47,052 bases of DNA from Massilia sp. ST3 (GCF_018119405.1 NZ_JAGPWC010000037.1:1-47052); one strand, 5' to 3'. Counted from the stretch's first letter, positions 33,975-43,268 are shown. The notes: generated by a model from the sequence alone, not told the origin. Numbers and translations: made by a program.

Positions 33975-35384
33975 ATGAACGTACAACAATTCCTCCTGAT
34001 TCTTCTTGCCAGGAAGAAGATTATTCTGTCGACCCTGTTGGTCACGGTGCTGCTCGCGCTGGGCTGGAGCCTGGTGCAGCAAAAGACCTATAAGGCGACC
34101 GCGTCCGTTCTGCTGAACTACAAGGGGGTGGACCCGCTGACCGGCCTGACCATGCCGGGCCAGCTGCTGCCGGGCTACATGGCCACGCAGATCGACATCA
34201 TCAGCAGCAAGAACGTGGCGCTGCGCGTGGTCGACACCCTGCGCCTGGCTTCCAGCCCGGCGGTGCAGAAGCAGTGGCAGGAATCCAGCGAAGGCAAGGG
34301 CAGCGTGCGCGACTGGCTGGCCGACCTGCTGCTCAAGAAGCTCGAGATCATGCCCTCGCGCGAGTCGAGCGTGGTCGAGATCAGCTTCAAGGGCGCCGAC
34401 CCGGCCTTCGCGGCCGCGGTCGCCAACGCCTTCGCGGAGGAATACCAGAAGATCAGCGTGCAGCTCAAGACCGAGCCGGCGAAGAAGGCCTCGTCCTACT
34501 TCAACGAACAGACCAAGCAGCTGCGCGACAACCTCGAGGCGGCCCAGGCGCGCCTCTCGAAATACCAGCAGGAGAAGGGCATCGTCAGCCTCGACAACAA
34601 CCGCGTCGACGTCGAGCTGTCGCGCCTGAACGACTTGTCGGCCCAGCTGGTCGTGGCCCAGACCGCCGCCATGGAAGCCAACTCGCGCGAGCGCATGGCC
34701 GGCGGCGGCGTGAACTCGGCCGACGTCGCCAACAACGCCCTGATCCAGAACCTGCGCGTGCAGATGTCGGGCGCCGAGGCCAAGCTGGCCGAGGCCGGTT
34801 CGCGCTACGGCCGCAACCACCCCCAATACCAGGCCGCGGCGGCCGAGGTCGGCAAGCTGCGCGCCGAACTCAACGGCGCCCTCGGCACCGTCTCGCGCAG
34901 CGTGGGCGCCAACGCCCAGGTGCTGCGCCAGCGCGAGGCCGAACTGCGTTCCGAGCTCGCCTCGCAGAAAGCGCGCGTGCTCGAACTGAACCGCGCCCGC
35001 GACGAGCTGGGCGTGCTGCTCAAGGACCTCGACAGCGCCCAGCGCGCCTTCGACTCGGCCAGCCAGCGCTTCTCGCAGACCCGCATCGAGGCCCAGTCCG
35101 AACAGTCGGACATCTCGATCCTGAACCCGGCGGTGGCGCCAACCGAGCCGTCCGGCCCGCGCATCCTGCTCAACACCCTGGCCTCGATCCTGCTGGGCAC
35201 CATCCTGGGTGTCGGCCTGGCCCTGCTGCTGGAACTGCTGAACCGCCCGGTGCGCTCGACCGGCGACGTCAAGGACATGCTGGGCATCCCGGTGCTCGGC
35301 ACCATCGAATGGCGCCCGGCGCGCCCGCGCAGCACCGGCATCCGGTCGCTGATGACGCCGCGCCGCCTGCTGCGCCTGAACTAA
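33975..35384 (+). CDS. epsF: Chain-length determinant protein EpsF (Wzz-type)
   Basis: A 469-aa co-polymerase. An N-terminal membrane helix (IILSTLLVTVLLALGWSLV) and a Wzz domain with the segment TYKATASVLLNYKGVD come first. A long periplasmic coiled coil spans ~165-380 (QLRDNLEAAQARLSKYQQEK), and a second membrane helix ~395-420 (LASILLGTILGVGLALLLEL) is followed by a short cytosolic tail. The proline-rich motif NPAVAPTEPSGPR precedes the second helix, as in Wzz/Wzc. It pairs with the separate kinase-like EpsG, 15 nt downstream. Confidence 0.92.
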   Translation: MNVQQFLLILLARKKIILSTLLVTVLLALGWSLVQQKTYKATASVLLNYKGVDPLTGLTMPGQLLPGYMATQIDIISSKNVALRVVDTLRLASSPAVQKQWQESSEGKGSVRDWLADLLLKKLEIMPSRESSVVEISFKGADPAFAAAVANAFAEEYQKISVQLKTEPAKKASSYFNEQTKQLRDNLEAAQARLSKYQQEKGIVSLDNNRVDVELSRLNDLSAQLVVAQTAAMEANSRERMAGGGVNSADVANNALIQNLRVQMSGAEAKLAEAGSRYGRNHPQYQAAAAEVGKLRAELNGALGTVSRSVGANAQVLRQREAELRSELASQKARVLELNRARDELGVLLKDLDSAQRAFDSASQRFSQTRIEAQSEQSDISILNPAVAPTEPSGPRILLNTLASILLGTILGVGLALLLELLNRPVRSTGDVKDMLGIPVLGTIEWRPARPRSTGIRSLMTPRRLLRLN

Positions 35385-35399
35385 GGAGTGGACACGACC

Positions 35400-36269
35400 A
35401 TGAACCCATCTGTGCTATCCGCGCTGCCCACGGGCCACGCCGCCGACTCGAGCATGGGCGCGCTGCTGCTCGACTCGGGCAAGCTCACCCCCGAAAGCGC
35501 CGAACGCGTGCTGCGCATGCAGAAGGATCTCGGGATCCGCTTCGGCGAGGCCGCGGTGCGCCTCGGCCTGGTGAGCGAGGACGACATCCAGCAAGTGCTG
35601 GCGCGCCAGTTCTCCTATCCCTACCTGCAGAAGGGCCAGGCCAACCTGTCGCCCAAGCTGGTGGCCGCCTACGAACCCTTCTCGCCGCAGGTGGAGGCGC
35701 TGCGCGCCATCCGCAGCCAGCTGATGCTGCGCTGGTTCGCCCGCGGCCGCCGCGCGCTGGCCATCGCCGGGGTCAACCCGGACGACGGCTCCAGCCTGTT
35801 CGCGGCCAACCTGGCGGTGGTGTTCTCGCAGCTGGGTGAACAGACCCTGCTGGTGGACGCCAACCTGCGCAACCCGCGCCAGCAGGAGATGTTCGGGATC
35901 AAGCCGCGCCAGGGCCTGTCCGACCTGCTGGCCGGGCGCGCCGACCTGGACGTGATCTCGCGCGTGCCGGCCTTCGTCGACTTGTCGGTGATGCCGGCCG
36001 GGACCCTGCCGCCGAATCCGCAGGAACTGCTGGCGCGCGAAGGCTTCCGCAACCTGAACACCCAGCTCGAATCGCGCTACGACGTGGTGCTGTACGACCT
36101 GCCGCCCTTCGCGGCGGGCGCCGATGCGCTGGCGGTGGCCGGACGCGCCGGCGGCGTGCTGCTGGTGGCCTGCAAGCACCGTACCCGCATCGCCAACATC
36201 AGCCGCATGGCGGAACAGATGACCGAGGCCGGCGCCGAAGTGATCGGCTCGGTGGTGGTGGAGTTCTGA
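35400..36269 (+). CDS. epsG: EpsG, BY-kinase-like ATPase partner of EpsF, with an altered P-loop
   Basis: A 289-aa cytosolic partner of EpsF. Residues ~20-90 are an N-terminal helical domain (LLLDSGKLTPESAERVLRMQ). The MinD/BY-kinase fold then runs through FAANLAVVFSQLGEQTLLVD. In place of the usual GEGKS or GEGRS, the loop reads PDDGSSL, with Ser131 where Lys or Arg is expected. Walker A' reads DANLR rather than DADLR, while DLPPF stands at Walker B. No tyrosine cluster is seen at the C-terminus. ATP binding and autophosphorylation may therefore be weak or absent. AAGGAG lies 11 nt before the ATG. xrtB follows 1 nt after the stop. Confidence 0.87.
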   Translation: MNPSVLSALPTGHAADSSMGALLLDSGKLTPESAERVLRMQKDLGIRFGEAAVRLGLVSEDDIQQVLARQFSYPYLQKGQANLSPKLVAAYEPFSPQVEALRAIRSQLMLRWFARGRRALAIAGVNPDDGSSLFAANLAVVFSQLGEQTLLVDANLRNPRQQEMFGIKPRQGLSDLLAGRADLDVISRVPAFVDLSVMPAGTLPPNPQELLAREGFRNLNTQLESRYDVVLYDLPPFAAGADALAVAGRAGGVLLVACKHRTRIANISRMAEQMTEAGAEVIGSVVVEF

Positions 36270-36270
36270 G

Positions 36271-37239
36271 ATGGCGACCCAGGTGCATGCGAACGCCCCG
36301 CTGGACGCGGGAGCTCGGAAGGGCAACCTGCAAGCCGATCTTCGTGGCGCGCTCCCCGAATGGTGGCCCGTGATCGCCGGCCTGGCGATCCTGTTCGGAC
36401 CCACTTTCTACAGCCTGTTCACCGGCGCCTGGATCGGCGAGGAACAGGGACATGGCCCCATCATCTTCTTCCTGGCCATGTGGCTGGTCTGGCGCAAGTG
36501 GCCCGAGGTGCTGGCGGCCACCACGCCGCCCGTGTCGAGCTGGCTCGGCTGGCCGCTGCTGGCCTTCGGCCTGGCAATCCACCTGCTGGGGCGCTCGCAG
36601 AACATCCTGATGTTCGAGGTCGGCTCGATCCTGGCGGTGCTGGCCGCGGTCCTGCTGCTCAAGCGGGGAGGGCGCGCCTTGCGCATCCTGTGGTTCCCCT
36701 TCTTCTTCATGCTGTTCATGGTGCCGCTGCCGAGCGAATTCGTGGCCGCCGTGACCATGCCCATGAAGATGGCCGTGTCCTGGGCCACCGAGCACATCCT
36801 GTTCGGCCTGGGCTACCCGATCTCGCGTTCGGGCGTGGTGCTGCAGATCGGCCAGTACCAGCTGCTGGTGGCCGACGCCTGCGCAGGCCTGCAGACCCTG
36901 CTCACCCTGGAAGCCCTGGGCCTGTTCTACCTGAACCTGATGCGCCACCCCTCGGCCGTGCGCAACATCGGCCTGGCGATCCTGATCGTGCCGATTTCCT
37001 TCGCGGCCAACGTGATCCGCGTGATCACGCTGACCCTGATCACCTATTACTTCGGCGACGCCGCCGGCCAGGGCTTCCTGCACGGCTTCGCGGGCATGGT
37101 GCTGTTCGTCACGGCGCTGGTGCTGATCCTGGCGGTCGACTCCGGCCTGCAGTGGTGGATCAAGCGCAGGGAAGACAGCCATGGGAGCGGCCGCGGCAAG
37201 GGCCCGGGCGCGCCCACCGTCATGAAGGAGGCCACATGA
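36271..37239 (+). CDS. xrtB: Exosortase B
   Basis: A 322-aa polytopic inner-membrane cysteine transpeptidase that recognises C-terminal sorting signals. It has about eight hydrophobic helices. The catalytic Cys204 lies in VADACAGLQTL (most exosortases have CSG), Arg250 in FAANVIRVITL, and His271 in LHGFAGMVLF. It starts 1 nt after epsG and overlaps epsI by 4 nt, so all three are co-translated. No protein in this window carries a recognisable PEP-CTERM tail, so its substrates must be encoded elsewhere. Confidence 0.93.
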   Translation: MATQVHANAPLDAGARKGNLQADLRGALPEWWPVIAGLAILFGPTFYSLFTGAWIGEEQGHGPIIFFLAMWLVWRKWPEVLAATTPPVSSWLGWPLLAFGLAIHLLGRSQNILMFEVGSILAVLAAVLLLKRGGRALRILWFPFFFMLFMVPLPSEFVAAVTMPMKMAVSWATEHILFGLGYPISRSGVVLQIGQYQLLVADACAGLQTLLTLEALGLFYLNLMRHPSAVRNIGLAILIVPISFAANVIRVITLTLITYYFGDAAGQGFLHGFAGMVLFVTALVLILAVDSGLQWWIKRREDSHGSGRGKGPGAPTVMKEAT

Positions 37240-37958
37240 ACCGCCGTTTCGCCATCAGCCTGATCCTGGGCGCGGCCATGGCCGGCACCTCGGCCCTGAC
37301 CGGGGCCCTGACGCCCAAGGCGCGCGCGCCCCAGGCCCACGAGCAGTTCAGCCTGGAGCAGATGATCCCGGCCCGCTTCGGCGACTGGGTGCTGGACCCG
37401 ACCGTGGTCCCGCTGACCCCCGATCCGGAGCAGCAGAGCGTGCTCGAGAAGATCTACGACCAGACCCTGTCGCGCACCTACATCAACCCGCAGGGCCAGC
37501 GCGTGATGCTCTCGATCGCCTACGGCGGCGACCAGAGCGAATCGCTGCAGCTGCACCTGCCCGAGGTCTGCTACGTGGCCCAGGGCTTCGAGATGCTCAA
37601 GGAAGGCGACGCCGTGCTGCCGACCCGCTTCGGCGAGGTGCCGGTCAAGCGCCTGGTGGCGCGCCTGCACGAGCGCAATGAGCCGATCACCTACTGGATC
37701 ACGATCGGCGACCAGACCACCCGGGCCGGCATCCAGCAGAAGCTGCGCCGCCTGGCCTATGGCCTGTCGGGCAAGATCCCGGACGGCATGCTGGTGCGGG
37801 TCTCGACCATCGGCGCCAACGACGCCGCCGCCTATACCGTCCAGGACCGCTTCGTGGGCGACATGCTGGCGGTGCTGGCGCCGCGCGACCGCGCGCGCCT
37901 GCTGGGCGCGGGCGCAGGCCAGGCCCAGGCGGCGGCTCCGGCCCCGGCGCGCGGCTGA
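37236..37958 (+). CDS. epsI: Exosortase-associated protein EpsI (B-type)
   Basis: A 240-aa protein with an N-terminal membrane anchor (FAISLILGAAMAGTSALTGA) and the EpsI domain: IPARFGDWVLD, then YGGDQSESLQLHLPEVCYVAQGF with its single Cys, and WITIGDQTT. EpsI is invariably linked to exosortases and is often fused to them; here it is separate but overlaps xrtB by ATGA. AAGGAG precedes the start. The exact role is unknown. Its C-terminal ~20 residues are Ala/Gln-rich and likely disordered. Confidence 0.92.
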   Translation: MNRRFAISLILGAAMAGTSALTGALTPKARAPQAHEQFSLEQMIPARFGDWVLDPTVVPLTPDPEQQSVLEKIYDQTLSRTYINPQGQRVMLSIAYGGDQSESLQLHLPEVCYVAQGFEMLKEGDAVLPTRFGEVPVKRLVARLHERNEPITYWITIGDQTTRAGIQQKLRRLAYGLSGKIPDGMLVRVSTIGANDAAAYTVQDRFVGDMLAVLAPRDRARLLGAGAGQAQAAAPAPARG

Positions 37959-37980
37959 CGAGTAAGGAAGGACCGCCACC

Positions 37981-39444
37981 TTGAACGAGATCCTGCCCTA
38001 TATCTATTATTCGCTGCCCTGGCTGTTCGTGATCGGCCTCTCGATCGCGATCGTGGTCGGCTTCGGGGTGGGGATGGTGTGGCCGCGCTTCCTGGTCTAC
38101 CCCTACCTGTGCGTCTTCTTCTGGGTCAATTCGACCAGCTACGGCAACCTCGCCGTGTTCGCCTCGCGCAGCATCTACAGCCGCGGCTCGGGCATGCTGT
38201 ATTTCGGCGTCATCCTCTGGTATGTGCTGGGCGCCTGGTGCTGCGCGCGCGTGTCCGCCACCTTCCAGCGCTATCCGACCCCGGCCTGCAACCTGCGGCC
38301 CTGGTTCCTGGGCTGGTTCGTGCTGCTGGCCGGCCACGTGGGCGTGGCGGTGGTGTCCGGCGTCAAGCTGTCCGAGGCCCTGGCGCCTTCCGGCTTTTCC
38401 AACATCGTCTGGATGGCGCCCCTGGTCTCGCTGATCCTGCTGTCCTTCCGTACCCGCGAGCAGGTGATCGAGCTGTCCCACTTCATCATGCTGGCGGGCC
38501 TGGGGCGCGCCCTATTCGGGCTGGGACGCTGGGCGGCCTTTGGCGGCGACCCGAACAATGTCTACGCCAACATGAACGCGATCAAGATCCGGCTGACTTT
38601 CTTCGACATCAACGATAGCCTGCTGTGCACGGTCGCCTTCGCCATCGCCGCGGTCCACCTGTTCCAGGTGCACAAGACCGACCGGCCCAAGTTCTGGCGC
38701 AACATCGAGTGGATGACCCTGGTGTGCACGGCCCTGTGCGTGGTGCTGTCCTACCGCCGTTCGGCCTGGATCGGCTTCATGCTGGCCTTCGTGGTGGTGA
38801 TGTTCCGCTTCCCGGTCAAGCGCCGCCTGCACGTGACCATGGCCGCCTTGCCGCTGATGGGCGCTGCCCTGGCCTACGTGGCCGTGCGCCGCCTGACCCA
38901 GACCAAGGGGGCGGGGGAGGGCTTGTCCGGCCTGATCTACGACATGCAGTCGAACCGCTTCGGCCCGGAAAGCTACCGGGTGCTCGAGCTCAAGCTGGCC
39001 CTGGCCGATTTCCTCTCCAGGCCGCTGACCGGCATCGGCTCCTGGGGCCGCTACAACGGCTACCAGGTCATCCCCTGGCAAAACAATCCGGACGGCGGCT
39101 TGTTCCTGCACAGCGGCGTGCTGCACATCGCCCTCAAGAGCGGGCTGCTGGGCACCGTCCTGCTGGTCGGCACCATCGCGGCCTTCGTGCTGTTCGCGCG
39201 GCGCGCCCTGCGCAAGCTGCCGCCGGAACTGCTCGGGGTCGGCACGGCGGGCGTGGCCGGGATCGCCTTCATGATTCCCGACTTCCTGATCGGCACGCCC
39301 TTCCCGCAAGTGCGCACCACCCAGATGCTGGCCTTCTGCCTGGCGTTGCCCTACCTGGCGATGGCGGTGGCCAAGCTCGCGCCCGCTCCGGTGCGGGCCG
39401 CCCCCAAGTCCTTCGTGCCGCGACCTCACCTGGTGCCCGCCTGA
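37981..39444 (+). CDS. O-antigen ligase/Wzy-like membrane polymerase
   Basis: A 487-aa polytopic protein with about twelve hydrophobic helices and the Wzy_C/O-antigen ligase pattern, including a large loop (LYDMQSNRFGPESYRVLELK in the region of residue 320, with IGSWGRYNGYQVIPWQNNPD after it). It would polymerise repeat units on the periplasmic face. It starts with TTG at 37981 behind GTAAGGAAGG. Its stop overlaps the flippase start by one base (TGATG). With the Wzx-like gene next to it and EpsE/F/G upstream, this is a Wzx/Wzy-dependent system. The loop's key residues are not well conserved across such proteins, so polymerase rather than ligase is inferred from context. Confidence 0.8.
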   Translation: MNEILPYIYYSLPWLFVIGLSIAIVVGFGVGMVWPRFLVYPYLCVFFWVNSTSYGNLAVFASRSIYSRGSGMLYFGVILWYVLGAWCCARVSATFQRYPTPACNLRPWFLGWFVLLAGHVGVAVVSGVKLSEALAPSGFSNIVWMAPLVSLILLSFRTREQVIELSHFIMLAGLGRALFGLGRWAAFGGDPNNVYANMNAIKIRLTFFDINDSLLCTVAFAIAAVHLFQVHKTDRPKFWRNIEWMTLVCTALCVVLSYRRSAWIGFMLAFVVVMFRFPVKRRLHVTMAALPLMGAALAYVAVRRLTQTKGAGEGLSGLIYDMQSNRFGPESYRVLELKLALADFLSRPLTGIGSWGRYNGYQVIPWQNNPDGGLFLHSGVLHIALKSGLLGTVLLVGTIAAFVLFARRALRKLPPELLGVGTAGVAGIAFMIPDFLIGTPFPQVRTTQMLAFCLALPYLAMAVAKLAPAPVRAAPKSFVPRPHLVPA

Positions 39445-40970
39445 TGAACCTGCGTCTTGCCAGCAACGCCTGGGCCAACCTGCTCGGGGCCGCGATCCCC
39501 GCGCTGGTGATGCTGGGCACCGTGCCGCTGGTGGTGCGCGGCCTGGGCGAGGCCAACTACGGCGTCTATTCCCTGGTCACCGCCATCGTCGGCTATTTCG
39601 CGGTGATCGACATCAACGTCACGGCCGGCTCGGTCAAGTACATCGCCGAGCACAATGCGCGCCGCGACGATGGCAAGATCGCCGAGACCTTCAGCTTCGG
39701 CCTGGCCACCTACGCCTGCATTGGCCTGCTGGGCGCCTGCGGCCTGTACCTGGGCGCGCGCTGGTTCGTCACCGGCGTGTTCTCGGTGCCGCCGCGCCTT
39801 GTCCAGGAGGCGGTGGCGACCCTGGAACTGGCCGCCCTCGGCTTCCTGCTGGGCCAGCTGCAGAACTATTTGAACAGCGTGCCGCAATCGCTGATGCGCT
39901 ACGACATCTCAAGCCGGGTCGAGATGGCCTTCGGCACCCTGGTGCCGCTGGCCACGGTCGGCATCCTGATGCTGGGCTACGGCCTGTTCGAGGTGATCCT
40001 GCTGCGCGTCGTGGCCAGCAGCCTGCATTGCGCGATCCTGTGGCGCGCCATCCGCGGCCTGCTGCCCGGCCTGGCCTGGCGCTGGCCGGGCGCGCGCATC
40101 CGAAGCGAACTGCTGGGCTTTTCGGCCTATTCCTTCCTGGCCCGCTTCGCCTCGCTGTCCTACGCCTATGCCGACAAGCTGATCATCGGCGCCCTGGTCG
40201 GGGTCACGGGCCTGGCCTATTTCACGGTGGCGGCCACGCTCGCCAACCGCGTGCTGAGCCTGACCTTCCGCCTGTCAGGCGTGTTCTTCCCGGCCGCCAG
40301 CGCCCTGGCCGCGCGCGGCGAGCTGGCGCGCCTGGACCAGGTGTATGTGAAAGCCACGCGCTACGTGGTCTACCTGAACGCGGCGATCCTGGTGCTGGTG
40401 GCGGTGTTCGCCCACCAGATCCTGGGCTACTGGATGAACGAAGACTTCGCCCGTCATGGCGCCGTGGTGCTGGCCGTGATGGCGCTCTCGCAATTCATCG
40501 ATTCGCTCACCAGCCTGCCGTCCCTGGTCAACGACGGCATGGGCCATCCGCGCGTGTCGGGCATGTTCGCACTGGCGCGCGCCGGCGCCGGCCTGGCCAT
40601 CGTCTGGGCCGGGGTGGCGGGCTGGGGCATCGATGGCGCGGCCTGGGGCCACCTGGCCGGCTCGCTGCTGTTCACCACCGCCTTCGTGCTCTACGTGCAC
40701 GGCCGCACGGTGCCGACCGGCCTGGGACGCCTGCTGGCCCAGGGCTATGCGCCGGGCCTGGCTGGCGTGGCCCTGGTGGCGATCGCCGCCACCGCCGCCG
40801 AACAATTGTTCGACAACGGTCCGCTCGATTTCGTGTTCATCCTGGGTGTCACGGTGATGCTGCTGGCGGCCCACGGATTCCTGTTTGTGGTCGAGCGCGA
40901 CGACCGCATGCTGGCCTGGTCGCGCGCGAAGGCCATCGTCAAGGCGCGCTGGCAGCCCGCGGGAAGTTGA
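39444..40970 (+). CDS. Oligosaccharide flippase, Wzx-like (MATE/MVF superfamily)
   Basis: A 508-aa polytopic protein with about 13 hydrophobic helices, starting MNLRLASNAWANLLGAAIPA and VVRGLGEANYGVYSLVTAI, the N-terminal pattern of Wzx flippases. It moves undecaprenyl-linked repeat units across the inner membrane. ADKLIIGALVGVTGLAYFTV in the middle fits the same family. The ATG at 39444 overlaps the polymerase stop (TGATG). Reading upstream in the same frame would pass through the polymerase gene, so that extension is not used. Confidence 0.9.
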   Translation: MNLRLASNAWANLLGAAIPALVMLGTVPLVVRGLGEANYGVYSLVTAIVGYFAVIDINVTAGSVKYIAEHNARRDDGKIAETFSFGLATYACIGLLGACGLYLGARWFVTGVFSVPPRLVQEAVATLELAALGFLLGQLQNYLNSVPQSLMRYDISSRVEMAFGTLVPLATVGILMLGYGLFEVILLRVVASSLHCAILWRAIRGLLPGLAWRWPGARIRSELLGFSAYSFLARFASLSYAYADKLIIGALVGVTGLAYFTVAATLANRVLSLTFRLSGVFFPAASALAARGELARLDQVYVKATRYVVYLNAAILVLVAVFAHQILGYWMNEDFARHGAVVLAVMALSQFIDSLTSLPSLVNDGMGHPRVSGMFALARAGAGLAIVWAGVAGWGIDGAAWGHLAGSLLFTTAFVLYVHGRTVPTGLGRLLAQGYAPGLAGVALVAIAATAAEQLFDNGPLDFVFILGVTVMLLAAHGFLFVVERDDRMLAWSRAKAIVKARWQPAGS

Positions 40971-40994
40971 AAGGTATTGAATGAGGGAGTGGCA

Positions 40995-42260
40995 ATGCGG
41001 ATTTTGATGGTGTCGGAGGATTTGCCGGGCGAACAAATCGGCGGACTGGGCAAGCACGTGGTGACGCTCGCCAACCGCATGCTGGCGGACGGCCACGAGG
41101 TCGAGATCCTCGGACGCGACGACCGCGGGCGCGACGACTGCGCCGGGCAGATCGGCTTCAAGGGACGCTTCCGTCCCGGCTTCGACCAGGCACGGCCGGG
41201 CTGGAAGGAATTGCAGCTGGGCGTGTTCAACCCGCTCAAGCGGCCTTACTTCGCGCGCAAGATCGGGCGCGCCATCAACGAGCATGCGCACGGCTTCGAC
41301 GTGGTGCATTACCACGGCCACCTGCCCATGGTCGGCCTGCACGTCGAGCCGGACATCAACTACGTCCAGACCCGCCACGACCAGGGCAGCGAGTGCCTGA
41401 CCCATTTGCGCTTCCGCGACGGAGAAGTGTGCGACAACCTGGTGCCGGGCGACTGCTCGGCCTGCATCGCGCGCCAGGCCGGCCCGATGCGCAAGACCGT
41501 CACGGCGATCGCCGTCAACGGCTACCGCGAGCAGACCGCGCGCGCCTTCGCCCGTCACAAGACGGTGTTCGTGTCGGACTTCCTGCGCCGCCAGTTCCTG
41601 CGCGCGGTGCCTGGCGCCGACCTGTCGCGCTGCCGCGTGATCCACAACTTCGTCGATTACCCGCGCCTGAAGGCGGTGGCCGAGGCCGCGCCGGCGCCAC
41701 GGCCAGGCGACGTGGTACTGGTGGGGCGGGTCGACAAGGGCAAGGGCTTCGCCGAATTCCTGGCCGCGGCCGAGGGCCGGCTGCCGCCGCATGCGCGCCT
41801 GCACATCGTCGGCGACGGCCCGCAGCGGGCCGAGCTCGAGGCGCGCCATGGGGGAGAGCGGGTGCGCTTCCTCGGCTGGCAGGACTATCCCGCCACCCTG
41901 GCCCTGAGCGCGCGCGCCCACCTGTGCGTGGTGCCTTCGCTGTGCGAGGAAGCCTGCAGCACCACGGTGCTGGAAGCGCTGGCCCTGGGCCGCCAGTGCG
42001 TGGCCCTGGCGCGCGGCGGCACGCCGGAACTGGCGCAATACCAGCTGTACGAGGGCCAGCTGCAGCTGGCCGATTCCATGGACGAGCTGGTCGGGCGCCT
42101 GTGCGCCGAGCTCGCCGAACCACCGCGCCGCGCGGAGCCGGCCCCCTTGTTCGGGGCCGACGCCGGGCGGCTGCTACCGCGACTACTGGAGCTGTATGCC
42201 GAACAAACCAACCTTCTCGATCGTTACGTGCACCTGGAACAGCGCCGCCACGCTGGCTGA
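40995..42260 (+). CDS. Glycosyltransferase family 4
   Basis: A 421-aa GT-B enzyme. The N-terminal half opens MRILMVSEDLPGEQIGGLGK (acceptor domain). The C-terminal half has VVLVGRVDKGKGFAEFLAA, LHIVGDGPQRAEL, and PSLCEEACSTTVLEALALGR, whose E-x7-E pattern binds the nucleotide sugar. A cysteine-rich patch (CDNLVPGDCSACIAR) in the middle is like the small metal/structural cluster of some GT4 members. I chose the ATG at 40995, with GAGGGAG 5 nt upstream. A TTG at 40977 is in frame but less convincing. Its end overlaps the next gene by 65 nt. Donor and acceptor are unknown. Confidence 0.88.
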   Translation: MRILMVSEDLPGEQIGGLGKHVVTLANRMLADGHEVEILGRDDRGRDDCAGQIGFKGRFRPGFDQARPGWKELQLGVFNPLKRPYFARKIGRAINEHAHGFDVVHYHGHLPMVGLHVEPDINYVQTRHDQGSECLTHLRFRDGEVCDNLVPGDCSACIARQAGPMRKTVTAIAVNGYREQTARAFARHKTVFVSDFLRRQFLRAVPGADLSRCRVIHNFVDYPRLKAVAEAAPAPRPGDVVLVGRVDKGKGFAEFLAAAEGRLPPHARLHIVGDGPQRAELEARHGGERVRFLGWQDYPATLALSARAHLCVVPSLCEEACSTTVLEALALGRQCVALARGGTPELAQYQLYEGQLQLADSMDELVGRLCAELAEPPRRAEPAPLFGADAGRLLPRLLELYAEQTNLLDRYVHLEQRRHAG

Positions 42261-42969
42261 CACCCTGGCCTCGGTCCAGTCCCAGACCTGCCAGGACATC
42301 GAGCACATCTTCGTGGACGGCGGCTCGACCGACGGCACCCTGGACATGATCGCCGCCTATCCCGGCAACAAGCGGGTGCTGCGCGACGTCGGCGGCGGCA
42401 TCAGCCGCGCCATGAACCAGGGCATCGAAGCGGCCCAGGGCGAGTACGTCGCCCACCTGCACTCGGACGACTACTACACCGGTCCCGACGTGCTGGCGAC
42501 CGTCGCGCGCCGCTTCGACGAGGCGCGCGCGGCCGGCCATCCGGTCGACTGGCTGTACGGGAACATCCAGGTGCTGAAGGACGGCCAGCTGGTACCGCCT
42601 TACGCCATGCCGCCGTTCTCCTACCGCTCCTTCGTGGCCGGGCGGGCCTCGATCCCGCATCCGGCGGTGTTCGTTCGCCGCGCCGCCTTCGAACGGGTCG
42701 GCATGTTCGACGAGAAACTGAAATACGCAATGGACATCGACCTCTGGCTGCGCCTGGGTGCGGTGGCCCGCCCGGCCATGGTCGACCGGCCGCTGACCGT
42801 ATTCCGCGACCACGCAGGCAGCGTGTCCTCGGCGAACAAGATCAAGGCCAGGCGCGAAGAGTTTGCGGTGCGCAAGCGTTACATGAACAAGGCGCCGCTG
42901 GCTTTTGGCATCTATTGTCTGAGATACATGAAACGCATGCGCGCGCTGGAGGCCGAAGCGCGTCAATAG
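42196..42969 (+). CDS. Glycosyltransferase family 2
   Basis: A 257-aa GT-A enzyme. It begins FSIVTCTWNSAATLADTLAS, then FVDGGSTDGTLDMI and the metal-binding HSDDYYTGPD (DxD-like). IPHPAVFVRRAAFERVGMFD precedes the catalytic-loop motif MDIDLWLRLG. There is no membrane segment. It adds a sugar to the growing lipid-linked repeat unit. The ATG at 42196 has GGAG 4 nt upstream and lies inside the end of the GT4 gene, so the two are translationally coupled with a 65-nt overlap in another frame. Confidence 0.9.
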   Translation: MPNKPTFSIVTCTWNSAATLADTLASVQSQTCQDIEHIFVDGGSTDGTLDMIAAYPGNKRVLRDVGGGISRAMNQGIEAAQGEYVAHLHSDDYYTGPDVLATVARRFDEARAAGHPVDWLYGNIQVLKDGQLVPPYAMPPFSYRSFVAGRASIPHPAVFVRRAAFERVGMFDEKLKYAMDIDLWLRLGAVARPAMVDRPLTVFRDHAGSVSSANKIKARREEFAVRKRYMNKAPLAFGIYCLRYMKRMRALEAEARQ

Positions 42970-43268
42970 CAAAATCGACAGCATTGCCGTTTCGTCTTTT
43001 CAGCCATGCTACGAGGATTATCAGGCAGTTCAGCATCGTTAGAAGACTGAAAATATTATTCGGCAAAACTTGAAATTTTTGCGTGGTATTTCTGCGAGGC
43101 AAGCAAAAAAACTGTGATTTCATCGGGAAATTTCCCGTGTCCAACAAAAGATTGCGGTACCATTCTTTTCGTTGACGGGGCGCATGAAGCGTCCGGCACG
43201 GTAAGTCACACACGCGCCCGGTCTGCGGCGCCCCTCAGGAAATCTCAAGTTTTATTCGGAGCTTCAGC
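42970..43268 (+). other. A/T-rich upstream region of the heparinase-like gene
   Basis: This 299-nt gap is visibly more A/T-rich than the genes around it. I see no gene in it and no convincing -35/-10 pair. It contains the palindrome at 43124-43137. It probably holds a separate promoter for the lyase gene. Confidence 0.5.
43124..43137. promoter_or_regulatory. 14-bp perfect palindrome CGGGAAATTTCCCG
   Basis: The palindrome sits 131 nt upstream of the lyase gene in the A/T-rich gap after the glycosyltransferases. Symmetry ends exactly at these bases. Its size suits a dimeric regulator; no candidate regulator is adjacent. Confidence 0.4.

Noticed and set aside
43190..43215. Possible sigma-54 promoter (GGCACGGTAAGTC) before the lyase gene
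   Set aside because: The -12 part does not match TTGC, so the resemblance is limited to the -24 half.
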